Shown piece after piece: positions 16,662 to 24,869 of a stretch of DNA of 64,000 bases. The stretch lies in contig NZ_KQ948740.1 in the NCBI RefSeq assembly GCF_001514195.1, positions 248,001-312,000 of the forward strand, written 5' to 3'. The stretch comes from Streptomyces griseorubiginosus. GTDB taxonomy: Bacteria > Actinomycetota > Actinomycetes > Streptomycetales > Streptomycetaceae. Within the stretch, counting starts at the first letter, position 1, and each line of letters starts with the position of its first letter. A program made the position numbers and the translations under genes. A model generated the notes under the pieces. That model worked only from the letters and a program-made list of their open reading frames with translations. It was not told the origin of the DNA and did no database searches.

Positions 16662-17707
16662 CCGCGACGAGCTCCCGGTCCCTGCCCGGTCCCCCCGACA
16701 TCGCGAGCCGTCTGCGCACGCCCCGGCGCGGCGGGGCGATCCCGGGCCTGAGGTACCGGCAGGTCGCCCCCGCCGACCCCGTGAAGGCCGCGGAGGTCGA
16801 CCGCAGGCTGGAGGCCTGGGCGCGGCGCCTGGACCTGTTCCCGGAAGCCTGGAAGGGGGACTTCTCGGGGTTCCAGTTCGGCCGGGCCGTGGTCCTCCAG
16901 CACCCCGAGGCGGCCGACCTCGACCGGCTCACGGTCGCCGGGGAGCTGCTGCTCGCCGAGAACGTCGTCGACTCCTGCTACTGCGAGGAGGACGAGGGGC
17001 GCGGCGGCGCCCGCCGGGGCCTGGGCGGACGGCTGATCATGGCCCAGTCGGCGATCGACCCGTACCACGGCGTCCCCGAGCTGGAGGAGGAGTGGCGCGA
17101 GGGCGTCCAGGCCGACGGCCCGCTGCGCTCCTACCACTTCGCCCTGAGGGACTACGCCGCGCTCGCCACCCCGAGCCAGACCGACCGGTTCGTGCACGAC
17201 ATCGCCCGGCTGCACCTCGGCTACCTGGCCGAGGCCGCCTGGGCGGAGACCCGGCACGTGCCGCGGGTCTGGGAGTACCTGGTGATGCGGCAGTTCAACA
17301 ACTTCCGGCCCTGTCTGTCGATCGTGGACGCCGTCGACGGCTACGAACTGCCCGAGGCGCTCTACGCCCGTCCCGAGATCCAGCGGGTCACGGCACTGGC
17401 CTGCAACGCCACCACGATCGTCAACGACCTCTACTCCTTCACCAAGGAACTGGCGAGCGACCCCACCCACCTCAACCTGCCCCAGGTGGTCGCCGCCAAC
17501 GACAAGCGCGGGCTCAAGGCCGCCTACCTCAAGTCCGTCGAGATCCACAACCGGATCATGGCCGCCTTCGACGAGCAGTCCGCCCTGCTGTCCGCCGGCT
17601 CACCGCTGGTGGAGCGCTACACCCGGAGCCTGTCCGACTGGGTGGCCGGGAACCACGAGTGGCACGCCACCAACAGCCACCGCTACCACCTGCCCAACTA
17701 CTGGTGA
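16658..17707 (+). CDS. tpc: 2-methylisoborneol synthase (terpene cyclase)
   Basis: A 349-residue class I terpene cyclase that converts 2-methyl-geranyl diphosphate to 2-methylisoborneol. The first acidic motif is VDSCYCEED (Asp105). The NSE metal triad is NDLYSFTKE (Asn256-Glu264), and the C-terminal RY pair is in SHRYHLPNYW. The N-terminal extension before the catalytic domain is short (about 30 Pro/Arg-rich residues) compared with the roughly 100-residue disordered leader of the S. coelicolor enzyme. In this family that leader is thought to act in encapsulation. The reading frame continues upstream, but that part is antiphase to the encapsulin gene. Confidence 0.93.
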   Translation: MTATSSRSLPGPPDIASRLRTPRRGGAIPGLRYRQVAPADPVKAAEVDRRLEAWARRLDLFPEAWKGDFSGFQFGRAVVLQHPEAADLDRLTVAGELLLAENVVDSCYCEEDEGRGGARRGLGGRLIMAQSAIDPYHGVPELEEEWREGVQADGPLRSYHFALRDYAALATPSQTDRFVHDIARLHLGYLAEAAWAETRHVPRVWEYLVMRQFNNFRPCLSIVDAVDGYELPEALYARPEIQRVTALACNATTIVNDLYSFTKELASDPTHLNLPQVVAANDKRGLKAAYLKSVEIHNRIMAAFDEQSALLSAGSPLVERYTRSLSDWVAGNHEWHATNSHRYHLPNYW

Positions 17708-17757
17708 CGGGCCACCGCATGACGGAACGTCAGAACGACCAGCACGAGGAGTCACCG

Positions 17758-18636
17758 TTGACCATCGCCCCCCACGCAGGCACCAGGGCCGCCCAGGTGC
17801 CGACCCAGTCGACGTACCAGAACCGGGTCGCGGACTACTGGAACGCCGAGGAGAACCCGGTCAACCTGGAACTCGGCAGGCTCGACGACCTCTACCACCA
17901 CCACTACGGCCTCGGGGAGGCGGACCGTGCCGTCCTCGAGGAACCGGATCCGGTACGGCGGCGTGAGCGCATCACCGCCGAACTGCACCGTCTCGAACAC
18001 ACCCAGGCCGAACTCCTCGCCGCCCGGCTCGGACCGCTCGTTCCCGAGGACCGGGTCTTCGACGCCGGGTGCGGGCGCGGCGGGGGAAGCGTCGTGGCCC
18101 ATCTGCGCTACGGCTGCCAGGCCGACGGGGTCACCATCTCCGAAAAGCAGGCCGAGTTCGCGAACGCGCAGGCCCGCAAGCGGGGCATCGACGACCGGGT
18201 GCGCTACCACCACCGCAACATGCTCGACACCGGGCTCGCCTCCGGGGCCTACGCGGCGTCCTGGAACAACGAGTCCACGATGTACGTCGAACTGGACCTG
18301 CTGTTCGCCGAGCACGCGCGGCTGCTGCGCCGCGGGGGACGCTACGTGGTCATCACCGGCTGCTACAACGACACCTACGGCAGGGCGTCCCGCGAGGTCT
18401 CGCTCATCAACGCCCACTACATCTGCGACATCCACCCGCGCTCGGCGTACTTCCGCGCGCTGGCCCGCAACCGGCTGGTGCCGGTGCACGTGGAGGACCT
18501 CACCGAGGCGGCCATGCCCTACTGGGAGCTGCGCAAGGAGGCAGACCACCTGGTCACCGGCATCGAGGAGACCTTCCTGACCGCCTACCGCAACGGCAGC
18601 TTCCAGTACCTGCTCATCGCGGCCGACCGGGTGTGA
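17758..18636 (+). CDS. gmt: Geranyl diphosphate 2-C-methyltransferase
   Basis: A SAM-dependent methyltransferase that makes 2-methyl-geranyl diphosphate, the substrate of the preceding cyclase. SAM motif I is VFDAGCGRGGGSV, followed by GVTISEKQAEFAN and WNNESTMYVELD, the GPP-methyltransferase signature. The TTG start at 17758 is chosen because CACGAGGAG lies seven bases upstream and gives 292 residues, the usual length. An ATG at 17719 (305 residues) and a GTG at 17704 overlapping the synthase stop are alternatives. It is the third gene of the operon. Confidence 0.95.
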   Translation: MTIAPHAGTRAAQVPTQSTYQNRVADYWNAEENPVNLELGRLDDLYHHHYGLGEADRAVLEEPDPVRRRERITAELHRLEHTQAELLAARLGPLVPEDRVFDAGCGRGGGSVVAHLRYGCQADGVTISEKQAEFANAQARKRGIDDRVRYHHRNMLDTGLASGAYAASWNNESTMYVELDLLFAEHARLLRRGGRYVVITGCYNDTYGRASREVSLINAHYICDIHPRSAYFRALARNRLVPVHVEDLTEAAMPYWELRKEADHLVTGIEETFLTAYRNGSFQYLLIAADRV

Positions 18637-18638
18637 GT

Positions 18639-18679
18639 CAGGGCCCGGTCGCCGCCTCCCGGGTGGCGGCCGGGCCCTG
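18639..18679 (+). terminator. Terminator of the 2-MIB operon
   Basis: A GC-rich hairpin begins three bases after the methyltransferase stop: cagggcccgg-t-cgccgcc pairs with ggcggc-cgggccctg around a short loop. Confidence 0.78.
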
Positions 18680-18801
18680 TCCCGAGCTGTCGTGACCGTC
18701 GTCCGGGCCGGGGCCCATGCTCCGGCGCGGACGCGTGCGCAGGTGCCGACATCCCCGCACCGCACGTGTCCGCGCCGGAACTCCCCCGGACGGCTCCCCC
18801 C

Positions 18802-18830
18802 TTGAACCGTGGTGTCTCCTGTTCTACCTT
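18802..18830 (+). promoter_or_regulatory. Candidate promoter for the response regulator
   Basis: TTGAAC at 18802 and TACCTT at 18825 are separated by 17 bp, about 80 bp upstream of the regulator start. The match to the housekeeping sigma consensus is moderate. Confidence 0.3.
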
Positions 18831-18907
18831 CGCCACATGGTCTGGGCATCAACGCCCGCTCATCAGCGACACAACGGGCGGGTGCCGGGCGGGCCAGGTG
18901 ATGGGGA

Positions 18908-19582
18908 ATGCGCCCGCACCTCGCCCTGATCGAGGACGACCCCGACTTCGCACTGATGTGCCGTTCCTATCTGGAGCGGGCCGGATTCACCGTCACCTGG
19001 GCCATGGACGCCCGCGCAGGCAAGTCCGTGCTCCACGAGAGCGGCGTGGACCTGGCCGTCCTGGACCTGGGCCTTCCCGACGGCAGCGGACTGGAACTGC
19101 TGCGGGCGCTGCGCTCCACCAGCCGGCTTCCGGTGATCGTCGTCTCGGGCCGCGGCGCGGAGGCGGACCGGGTCGCGGGCCTTGAGATCGGCGCCGACGA
19201 CTACCTGGTCAAGCCGTTCTCGCAGCGGGAGCTGGTGGCCCGGATCCACGCCGTGCTGCGCCGCTCGCAGCCCCCGGACGCGCCGACGGTGGTCCGGGCC
19301 GGCGCGCTGACGATCGACACGGCCGCACGACAGGCCTCCGTGGACGGCATCCCGCTCGCGCTGCGCCCCAAGGAGTTCGCCCTGCTGGAGCTGCTGGCCG
19401 GGGCCCCCGGCCGGGTCTTCTCCGCGGACCAGCTCCTGGAGCGGATCTGGGGCGCGTCCTGGCAGCAGCCCGCGACCGTCGTCGAGCACGTGTACCGGCT
19501 GCGCGGCAAACTCGGCGCACTCCCCGCCCCCGCACCACGGATCACCACGCTCCGCGGCTACGGCTACCGCCTCGACCCCTGA
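18908..19582 (+). CDS. OmpR/PhoB-type response regulator
   Basis: A 224-residue two-component regulator. The receiver domain (residues 1-118) has the acidic pair EDD at 9-11, phospho-acceptor Asp in VLDLGLPDGSG near 53, Ser/Thr in VVSGR near 80 and Lys in DYLVKPFS near 102. The C-terminal winged helix (128-224) ends ITTLRGYGYRLDP. It is followed by the hybrid kinase after 25 bp, so they form an operon and a signalling pair. Target genes are unknown; the neighbouring SGNH lipoprotein gene is a candidate. Confidence 0.94.
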   Translation: MRPHLALIEDDPDFALMCRSYLERAGFTVTWAMDARAGKSVLHESGVDLAVLDLGLPDGSGLELLRALRSTSRLPVIVVSGRGAEADRVAGLEIGADDYLVKPFSQRELVARIHAVLRRSQPPDAPTVVRAGALTIDTAARQASVDGIPLALRPKEFALLELLAGAPGRVFSADQLLERIWGASWQQPATVVEHVYRLRGKLGALPAPAPRITTLRGYGYRLDP

Positions 19583-19607
19583 CGTCCCCCGGCCAGGAGG
19601 GCCGCCC

Positions 19608-21272
19608 ATGCCCGACGCCCCGGACTTCCGGCGCCTGTTCGACTCCCTGCTCTCCCCGCTGCTGGTCCTCACCCCCGACTTCGTCATCGTCGAGGCCAAC
19701 CGCGCCTATCTGACGGCCACCCGCACCGACCGATCCATCGTGGGGCGGCCGGTGTTCGAGGTGTTCCCGGACAACCCCGAGGACCCCACCGCCGACGGCG
19801 TGGCCAATCTGCGGCGCTCTCTGGAGACGGTCGTGGCGAGCGGTCGTACGGACACGATGGCCCTTCAGCGGTACGACATCCCGACGGCCGAGGAAGGGGT
19901 CTTCGCCGAGCGGTACTGGAGCCCGGTCAACGCGCCGGTCCTGGACGACGAGGGGCGGGTGACCCATGTCGTGCACCGGGTCGAGGACGTCACGGAGTTC
20001 GTGCATCTGCGGCGGGTGGGGCGGGAGCAGCGGCGGGCGGCCGCCGACGCGCAGATGCGCGCGGAGGGCATGGAGATCGATCTGTTCGTCCGTGCGCGGG
20101 AGATCCGCGAGGTGAACGAACAGCTGAGCCGGGCCAACGCCGAGCTGGACGCGGCGGGGCGTCGCCTCCGGGAGGAGCAGCGGGCCAAGGACCGGTTCAT
20201 CGCCACGCTCTCGCACGAGCTGCGCAACCCCCTCGCGGCCGCGACCGCCGCCACCGAACTCCTCGCCCTGGACATGCCGGAGGGGCATCCGGCTCTGGCC
20301 GTACTGGAGCGGCAGCTCGGCACGCTGGCGCGGATGAGCAACGACCTGCTGGACGGCACGCGGGCGGTGACCGGGCGCCTGGAGCTGGTGCGGGAGCCGG
20401 TGGACGTGCGCTCGGTCGTCGAAGGGGCCTGCGCGGACATCCGTGGTCTGTTCGCGCACGACGGCCGCACGCTCGACGTACGGCTGCCCGGGGCGCCGCT
20501 GCTCGTGGACGGCGACCGGCTGCGGCTCGCGCAGGTGCTGACGAACCTGCTTTCGAACGCGCTCAAGTACACCCGGCCGGGCGGGCTCACCGAGGTGGAG
20601 CTGGTGGCCGGGGGCGGCGAGGCGCGGCTGACCGTGCGCGACGACGGCATCGGGTTCGAGCCCGGTCAGGCCGAGGAGCTGTTCGGGGTGTTCATGCGGG
20701 CGGCCCCCGCCGGTCCCGACACCCCGGAGGGCCTGGGTCTCGGGCTCGCCGTCGCCCGGACCGTCGTGGAGCTCCACCAGGGCCGCATCGGCGCGCACAG
20801 CGACGGGCCCGGCAAGGGGGCGACGTTCACGGTGGCGCTGCCGGTCCTCGCCTCGGCGGTCCCGCGTCCGCCCCGGCCCGCGGCCCGGCCGGTGTCCCCG
20901 CTGCTGTCCGTGCTGATCGTGGAGGACAACGCGGACCTGGCCGCGACGTATCACACCCTGCTGGAGCGGCAGGGCCACCGGGTGACGACCGTGCACACCG
21001 GTGCGGACGCGCTCGCCGCGACGGAGAGCGGGTCCTTCGACGTGGTGCTGTGCGATCTGGGACTGCCGGACATCGACGGCTACACGGTCGCCCGCCGGAT
21101 GCGGGCCCGGCCCGACGGCGGCCGACCGCGTCTGATCGCGGTCTCCGGCTTCAGCCGGGGCACGGACCGGGCGCTGTCCAGGGCGGCCGGGTTCGACGCC
21201 CATCTGACCAAGCCGCTTCCGCTGACCGACCTGCTGGAGTTCCTGGAGGAGCCCGGCGAGGGCGCCGACTGA
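19608..21272 (+). CDS. Hybrid sensor histidine kinase with PAS and receiver domains
   Basis: A 554-residue cytoplasmic protein with no membrane segment. An N-terminal PAS domain (about 5-125) begins FRRLFDSLLSPLLVLTPDFV. A coiled-coil linker (140-190) joins it to the kinase: HisKA with FIATLSHELRNPLAAA, then HATPase with N-box NLLSNALKYT, G1 VRDDGIGF and G2 GLGLGLAVARTVVELHQGRIG. A C-terminal receiver (430-550) carries VLCDLGLPDIDGY and LTKPLPLTDLL. The internal receiver suggests a phosphorelay feeding the upstream OmpR-type regulator. The ATG follows CCAGGAGGG. Confidence 0.94.
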   Translation: MPDAPDFRRLFDSLLSPLLVLTPDFVIVEANRAYLTATRTDRSIVGRPVFEVFPDNPEDPTADGVANLRRSLETVVASGRTDTMALQRYDIPTAEEGVFAERYWSPVNAPVLDDEGRVTHVVHRVEDVTEFVHLRRVGREQRRAAADAQMRAEGMEIDLFVRAREIREVNEQLSRANAELDAAGRRLREEQRAKDRFIATLSHELRNPLAAATAATELLALDMPEGHPALAVLERQLGTLARMSNDLLDGTRAVTGRLELVREPVDVRSVVEGACADIRGLFAHDGRTLDVRLPGAPLLVDGDRLRLAQVLTNLLSNALKYTRPGGLTEVELVAGGGEARLTVRDDGIGFEPGQAEELFGVFMRAAPAGPDTPEGLGLGLAVARTVVELHQGRIGAHSDGPGKGATFTVALPVLASAVPRPPRPAARPVSPLLSVLIVEDNADLAATYHTLLERQGHRVTTVHTGADALAATESGSFDVVLCDLGLPDIDGYTVARRMRARPDGGRPRLIAVSGFSRGTDRALSRAAGFDAHLTKPLPLTDLLEFLEEPGEGAD

Positions 21273-21346
21273 ACCGGCCCGGGCGTCTTCCCCCTTGCCC
21301 GCGGCTGTGCTTGCCTGGGGAACCGTTTCTCGGCGACCGGGGCGGG

Positions 21347-21419
21347 AGTCGCACATGCGCAGACCGTGGATCGTGGCGGTACGGCAGTCGCACATGCGCA
21401 GACCGTGGATCGTGGCGGT
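21347..21419 (+). repeat. Perfect 34-bp direct repeat in the signal-peptide region
   Basis: The 34-bp sequence at 21347-21380 recurs exactly at 21386-21419, a 39-bp (13-codon) period. It contains the start codon and the first codons of the SGNH lipoprotein gene, so the N-terminus MRRPWIVAV is encoded twice in frame. Confidence 0.95.
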
Positions 21420-22302
21420 GCTGGCCGGAGTGCTGCTGCTCGGCGCGTGCAGCGACCCCTCGGACGGGCCGGAGAAGGCCCCGCCGACCCCGGACGTCCC
21501 GCGCGCGGCCACGACGCACCAGCGCTCCCAGGCCTCGCCGAGCGCCGCCCCCGAGGTCGTCGCCCCGCGCGTGCTCTATCTCGGCGACTCCCTCGCCATG
21601 GAGGCCCAGCGGGTGCTCGGGCAGGAGCTGCGCCGCGAGCTGCGGGCGACGTACACGAGCGCGCCCTACTCGGGCACGACCCTGTGCGACTACCTGGAGG
21701 GCACCGGGAAGAAGTCGCTGGTGCCCGACCGGGACAAGGCGGCCGCGCTGGTCCGGGCGCTGCACCCGGACTACGTGGTGATGCAGTTCTGGGGCAACGC
21801 GTGGGGCTACACCTGGTGCATGGACGGCATCAGTCATGCCGGCGCACCGCAGAGGTACTTCCGCAGGTACCGGGCGGACCTGCGGAGACTGACCGACCAG
21901 ATCGCCGCGGCGGGCGGGCGGCACCGGCCGCGGATCGTATGGGTGGCGCAGGGCCCGGACCCGATCACCCCCGACCGGGTCCGGCGCGTGAACGAGCTGT
22001 ACGAGGAGCAGGCGGCCGCCTCGGGTGACGCGGTGGCCGACGCGGGGGCCACCGTGGCGCCCGCCGGGGCCCGCTGGTCCTGGGTGCAGTACCTGCCCTG
22101 CACCGCGTACGAGAAGGAGCACCCGGTCTACTGCACCCAGCCGGAGCGCGACCGGACCGCCCTCCACCTGGACAAGGACTACCTGCACTTCTGCCTGGCA
22201 CCGACGACGTCCACGCCCCGGCCGTGCCCGGTCCGCTCCCCCGGCATCCTGCGGATCGCCCGGGAGATCACCCGGGTGGTCGGCCGGACACCCGCCGGCT
22301 GA
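21355..22302 (+). CDS. SGNH/GDSL-hydrolase-like lipoprotein
   Basis: A 315-residue exported lipoprotein with lipobox LLLGACS. The catalytic GDS block is VLYLGDSLAMEAQRV near residue 82, and FWGNAWGY fits block III of SGNH hydrolases. The His of block V may be HFC near the C-terminus. It probably acts on an acyl or acetyl group at the cell surface. A 39-bp duplication repeats the first nine residues; the upstream ATG (21355) has GGGAG seven bases before it, whereas the downstream ATG (21394) gives the more usual signal length but lacks a ribosome binding site. Confidence 0.85.
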   Translation: MRRPWIVAVRQSHMRRPWIVAVLAGVLLLGACSDPSDGPEKAPPTPDVPRAATTHQRSQASPSAAPEVVAPRVLYLGDSLAMEAQRVLGQELRRELRATYTSAPYSGTTLCDYLEGTGKKSLVPDRDKAAALVRALHPDYVVMQFWGNAWGYTWCMDGISHAGAPQRYFRRYRADLRRLTDQIAAAGGRHRPRIVWVAQGPDPITPDRVRRVNELYEEQAAASGDAVADAGATVAPAGARWSWVQYLPCTAYEKEHPVYCTQPERDRTALHLDKDYLHFCLAPTTSTPRPCPVRSPGILRIAREITRVVGRTPAG

Positions 22303-22305
22303 CGC

Positions 22306-22788
22306 TCACTCGCCCGCGTACGCCTTCTCCAGGGCGGCGAGGTCGAACTTGCCCATCGCCATGAACGCCTTGGTGACACGGGCCGCCTTCTCCGGGTCCG
22401 GGTCGCCCACCATGTCGGCCAGCCCTTCGGGCACGACCTGCCACGACAGCCCGTAGCGGTCCTTGAGCCAGCCGCAGGGGCCGGGCTCGCCGCCGTTCTC
22501 GGTGAGCTTGGCCCAGTAGTAGTCGATCTCCTCCTGGTCCGCGCAGAAGATCTGGAAGGAGACGGCTTCGGTGAACGTGAACTGCGGTCCGCCGTTGAGG
22601 GCGACGAAATTCTGCCCGTTGGCCGTGAAGTCGACCGTCAGGACGGTCCCGGCGGGCTGCATCGCGCCCTCGGGGTAGTGGGTGACGCGCCCGACGGTGG
22701 CGTCCTTGAAGACCGAGACGTAGAAGTGCGCGGCCTCCTCGGCCTGGCCGTCGAACCAGAGACATGTGGTGAAAGGCCTGCTCGCCAT
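22306..22788 (-). CDS. VOC/PhnB-type protein (3-demethylubiquinone-9 3-methyltransferase-like domain)
   Basis: A 160-residue protein with the PhnB-like signature TTCLWFDGQAEEAAHFYVSV, FVALNGGPQFTFTEAVSF and a CGWLKDRYGLSWQVVPEGL run. Proteins of this group are annotated after a UbiG-like domain but have no methyltransferase fold; they are VOC proteins of unknown activity. The C-terminal KVTKAFMAMGKFDLAALE is typical. It is convergent with the SGNH lipoprotein gene, three bases between stops. Confidence 0.9.
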   Translation of the reverse strand: MASRPFTTCLWFDGQAEEAAHFYVSVFKDATVGRVTHYPEGAMQPAGTVLTVDFTANGQNFVALNGGPQFTFTEAVSFQIFCADQEEIDYYWAKLTENGGEPGPCGWLKDRYGLSWQVVPEGLADMVGDPDPEKAARVTKAFMAMGKFDLAALEKAYAGE

Positions 22789-22911
22789 GGGTTCCTCCTG
22801 AAGCGTCGTGGTGCGGTCATCTCTGTGGACCGATCCTCGGCGCGGAACTCATCGGTCGGAGGGCCGGTTAATCCAGGTGGCCCATACACCGGTGCGACCT
22901 AGCATCCCCGT

Positions 22912-24108
22912 ATGACGTCAACCGACAGCATCACGCCGTTCCGTGTCGACATTCCGCAGCGCGACCTCGACGACCTCCACGCACGGCTCGACCGCACCCG
23001 CTGGCCGGACGATCTCTCGGCCACCGGCTGGGCGTACGGCGTCCCGGCCGCCTATCTGCGCGAACTCGCGCACCACTGGCGGCACTCCTACGACTGGCGC
23101 GCGGCCGAGGCCGAGCTCAACGCGTGGCCGCAGTTCACCACCGTCATCGACGGGACGACCGTCCACTTCGCCCATGTCCGCTCCCCCGAGCCGGACGCCA
23201 CCGCGCTGATCCTCACGCACGGCTGGCCGGGCTCGATCGTCGAGTTCCTGGACGTGGTGGGCCCCCTGACCGATCCGGCGGCGCACGGCGGCGACCCGGC
23301 CGACGCCTTCCATGTCGTCGTGCCGAGCATCCCCGGCTTCGGACTGTCCGGGCCGCCCGCGGACACCGGTTGGGAGGCGGGCCGGATCGCGGGAGCCTGG
23401 GCCGAGCTGATGACCCGGCTCGGCTACGAGCGGTTCGGCGCACAGGGCGGGGACTGGGGCGCCGCGATCTCCCGGGAGCTGGGCCGGGCCCACCCCGGGC
23501 GGGTCGTCGGCGTCCACCTCAATCTGCTGCCGGGCGCGCAGGCGACCCGGGAACCGACCGAGGAGGAGCTCGCCGCGCTGGAACCCGGCGAGCGGGAGCG
23601 GACCCTGGAGTCGTGGCGCCGGTGGCGGGACTGGTCGAGCGAGGGCACCGGGTACGCCGTGCTGAACTCGACCCGGCCGCAGACCGTCGGTTACGCGCTC
23701 ACCGACTCCCCGGTCGGCCAACTCGCCTGGATCGTCGAGAAGTTCCAGGCGTGGACGGACTCGGCAGAGCTGCCCGAGGAGGCCGTGGACCGGGACCGCC
23801 TGCTGACCAACGTGATGCTGTACTGGCTGACCGGGACCGCCGCCTCGGCCGCCCGGATCTACTACGAGCGGGCACACGCCACGGGCGAGAGCGCGGCCCG
23901 GCCCACCGCGCCGTCGACCGCGCCCACCGCCCTCGCCCTGTTCCCCGCGGAGCTCCAGATCCCGCTGCGGCACAAGGCGGAGCGCACGGAGAACATCGTG
24001 CGCTGGACCGAGCTCGGCCGGGGCGGGCACTTCGCGGCGATGGAGGAGCCCGACCTGCTGGTGGAGGACATCCGGGCGTTCTTCCGGCAACTGCGCGAGA
24101 AGGACTGA
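22912..24108 (+). CDS. Epoxide hydrolase (EHN-domain alpha/beta hydrolase)
   Basis: A 398-residue protein. The N-terminal EHN domain (residues 5-112) begins ITPFRVDIPQRDLDDLHARL. The hydrolase core has the oxyanion motif HGWPGS near 103, the nucleophile Asp in AQGGDWGAAIS near 181 and the base His in GRGGHFAAMEEPDLL near 374. It hydrolyses epoxides to diols, either in detoxification or in secondary metabolism. The length is normal and all catalytic elements are present. Confidence 0.93.
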   Translation: MTSTDSITPFRVDIPQRDLDDLHARLDRTRWPDDLSATGWAYGVPAAYLRELAHHWRHSYDWRAAEAELNAWPQFTTVIDGTTVHFAHVRSPEPDATALILTHGWPGSIVEFLDVVGPLTDPAAHGGDPADAFHVVVPSIPGFGLSGPPADTGWEAGRIAGAWAELMTRLGYERFGAQGGDWGAAISRELGRAHPGRVVGVHLNLLPGAQATREPTEEELAALEPGERERTLESWRRWRDWSSEGTGYAVLNSTRPQTVGYALTDSPVGQLAWIVEKFQAWTDSAELPEEAVDRDRLLTNVMLYWLTGTAASAARIYYERAHATGESAARPTAPSTAPTALALFPAELQIPLRHKAERTENIVRWTELGRGGHFAAMEEPDLLVEDIRAFFRQLREKD

Positions 24109-24140
24109 GCGCTCCCCCGGGGCACGCGCCGGGGCCCGCG

Positions 24141-24172
24141 CTCTGCCCGTGGCGGATCTGCTCCGGGCAGAG
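24141..24172 (+). promoter_or_regulatory. Candidate PopR operator upstream of clpP3-clpP4
   Basis: A perfect inverted repeat, ctctgcccg (24141-24149) and cgggcagag (24164-24172) with 14 bp between, lies about 70 bp upstream of clpP3. PopR in S. lividans activates the clpP3P4 operon from a TCTGCC/GGCAGA dyad as I recall it; the half-site matches, while the spacer is longer than the short one I remember. Confidence 0.7.
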
Positions 24173-24243
24173 AAACCGCATCGGGGCGACGTCCCAGGTC
24201 AACAGTGGATCCGACGGCATCCCTACGACCCCGAGGACCGCCC

Positions 24244-24867
24244 ATGACCACCATCCGGGCCGAGGAGGGGGACACCCCTCCCACCCGCTTCGACGACCAC
24301 CTGGCGACCCAGCTGCTCGCCCAGCGCATCGTGCTGCTGGGCACCCAGGTCGACGAGGTCTCCGCGAACCGGGTCTGCTCCCAGCTGCTGATCCTGTCCG
24401 CCGAGGACCCGCGCACCGACATCAGCCTGTACATCAACAGCCCCGGCGGCTCGGTGTACGCCGGGCTCGCCATCTACGACACGATGCGGCTCATCCCCAA
24501 CGACGTGTCGACGCTCGCCATGGGGTTCGCCGCGAGCATGGGCCAGTTCCTGCTCTGCGCCGGCGCACCCGGCAAGCGGTACGCCCTGCCGCACGCGCGG
24601 ATCATGATGCACCAGGGCTCGGCGGGCATCGGCGGCACCACCGCCGACATCGAGATCCAGGCGGAGAACCTGGACCACAGCAAGCGGACGATGGAGCGGC
24701 TGCTCGCCGAGAACACGGGCCAGAGCCCGGAGACGATCGCCCGGGACGGCGACCGCGACCGCTGGTTCACGGCCGAGGAGGCCAGGCAGTACGGCATGGT
24801 GGACCGGGTCCTGGAGTCCCTCGCGGACGTCCGCCCGACCGCCTCCAGGCGACGGATGGGACTGTGA
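24244..24867 (+). CDS. clpP3: ATP-dependent Clp protease proteolytic subunit ClpP3
   Basis: A 207-residue serine protease subunit. The catalytic Ser98 is in GFAASMGQF, His123 in ARIMMHQGSAG, and the Asp lies in the RDGDRDRWF segment. The oligomerisation and substrate groove elements (YINSPGGSV) are intact. In Streptomyces, ClpP3 with ClpP4 forms a back-up proteolytic core induced when ClpP1P2 fails. A longer in-frame start at 24205 is possible but the ATG at 24244 matches the family. The stop overlaps a possible GTG of clpP4, so translation is coupled. Confidence 0.94.
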   Translation: MTTIRAEEGDTPPTRFDDHLATQLLAQRIVLLGTQVDEVSANRVCSQLLILSAEDPRTDISLYINSPGGSVYAGLAIYDTMRLIPNDVSTLAMGFAASMGQFLLCAGAPGKRYALPHARIMMHQGSAGIGGTTADIEIQAENLDHSKRTMERLLAENTGQSPETIARDGDRDRWFTAEEARQYGMVDRVLESLADVRPTASRRRMGL

Positions 24868-24869
24868 CC

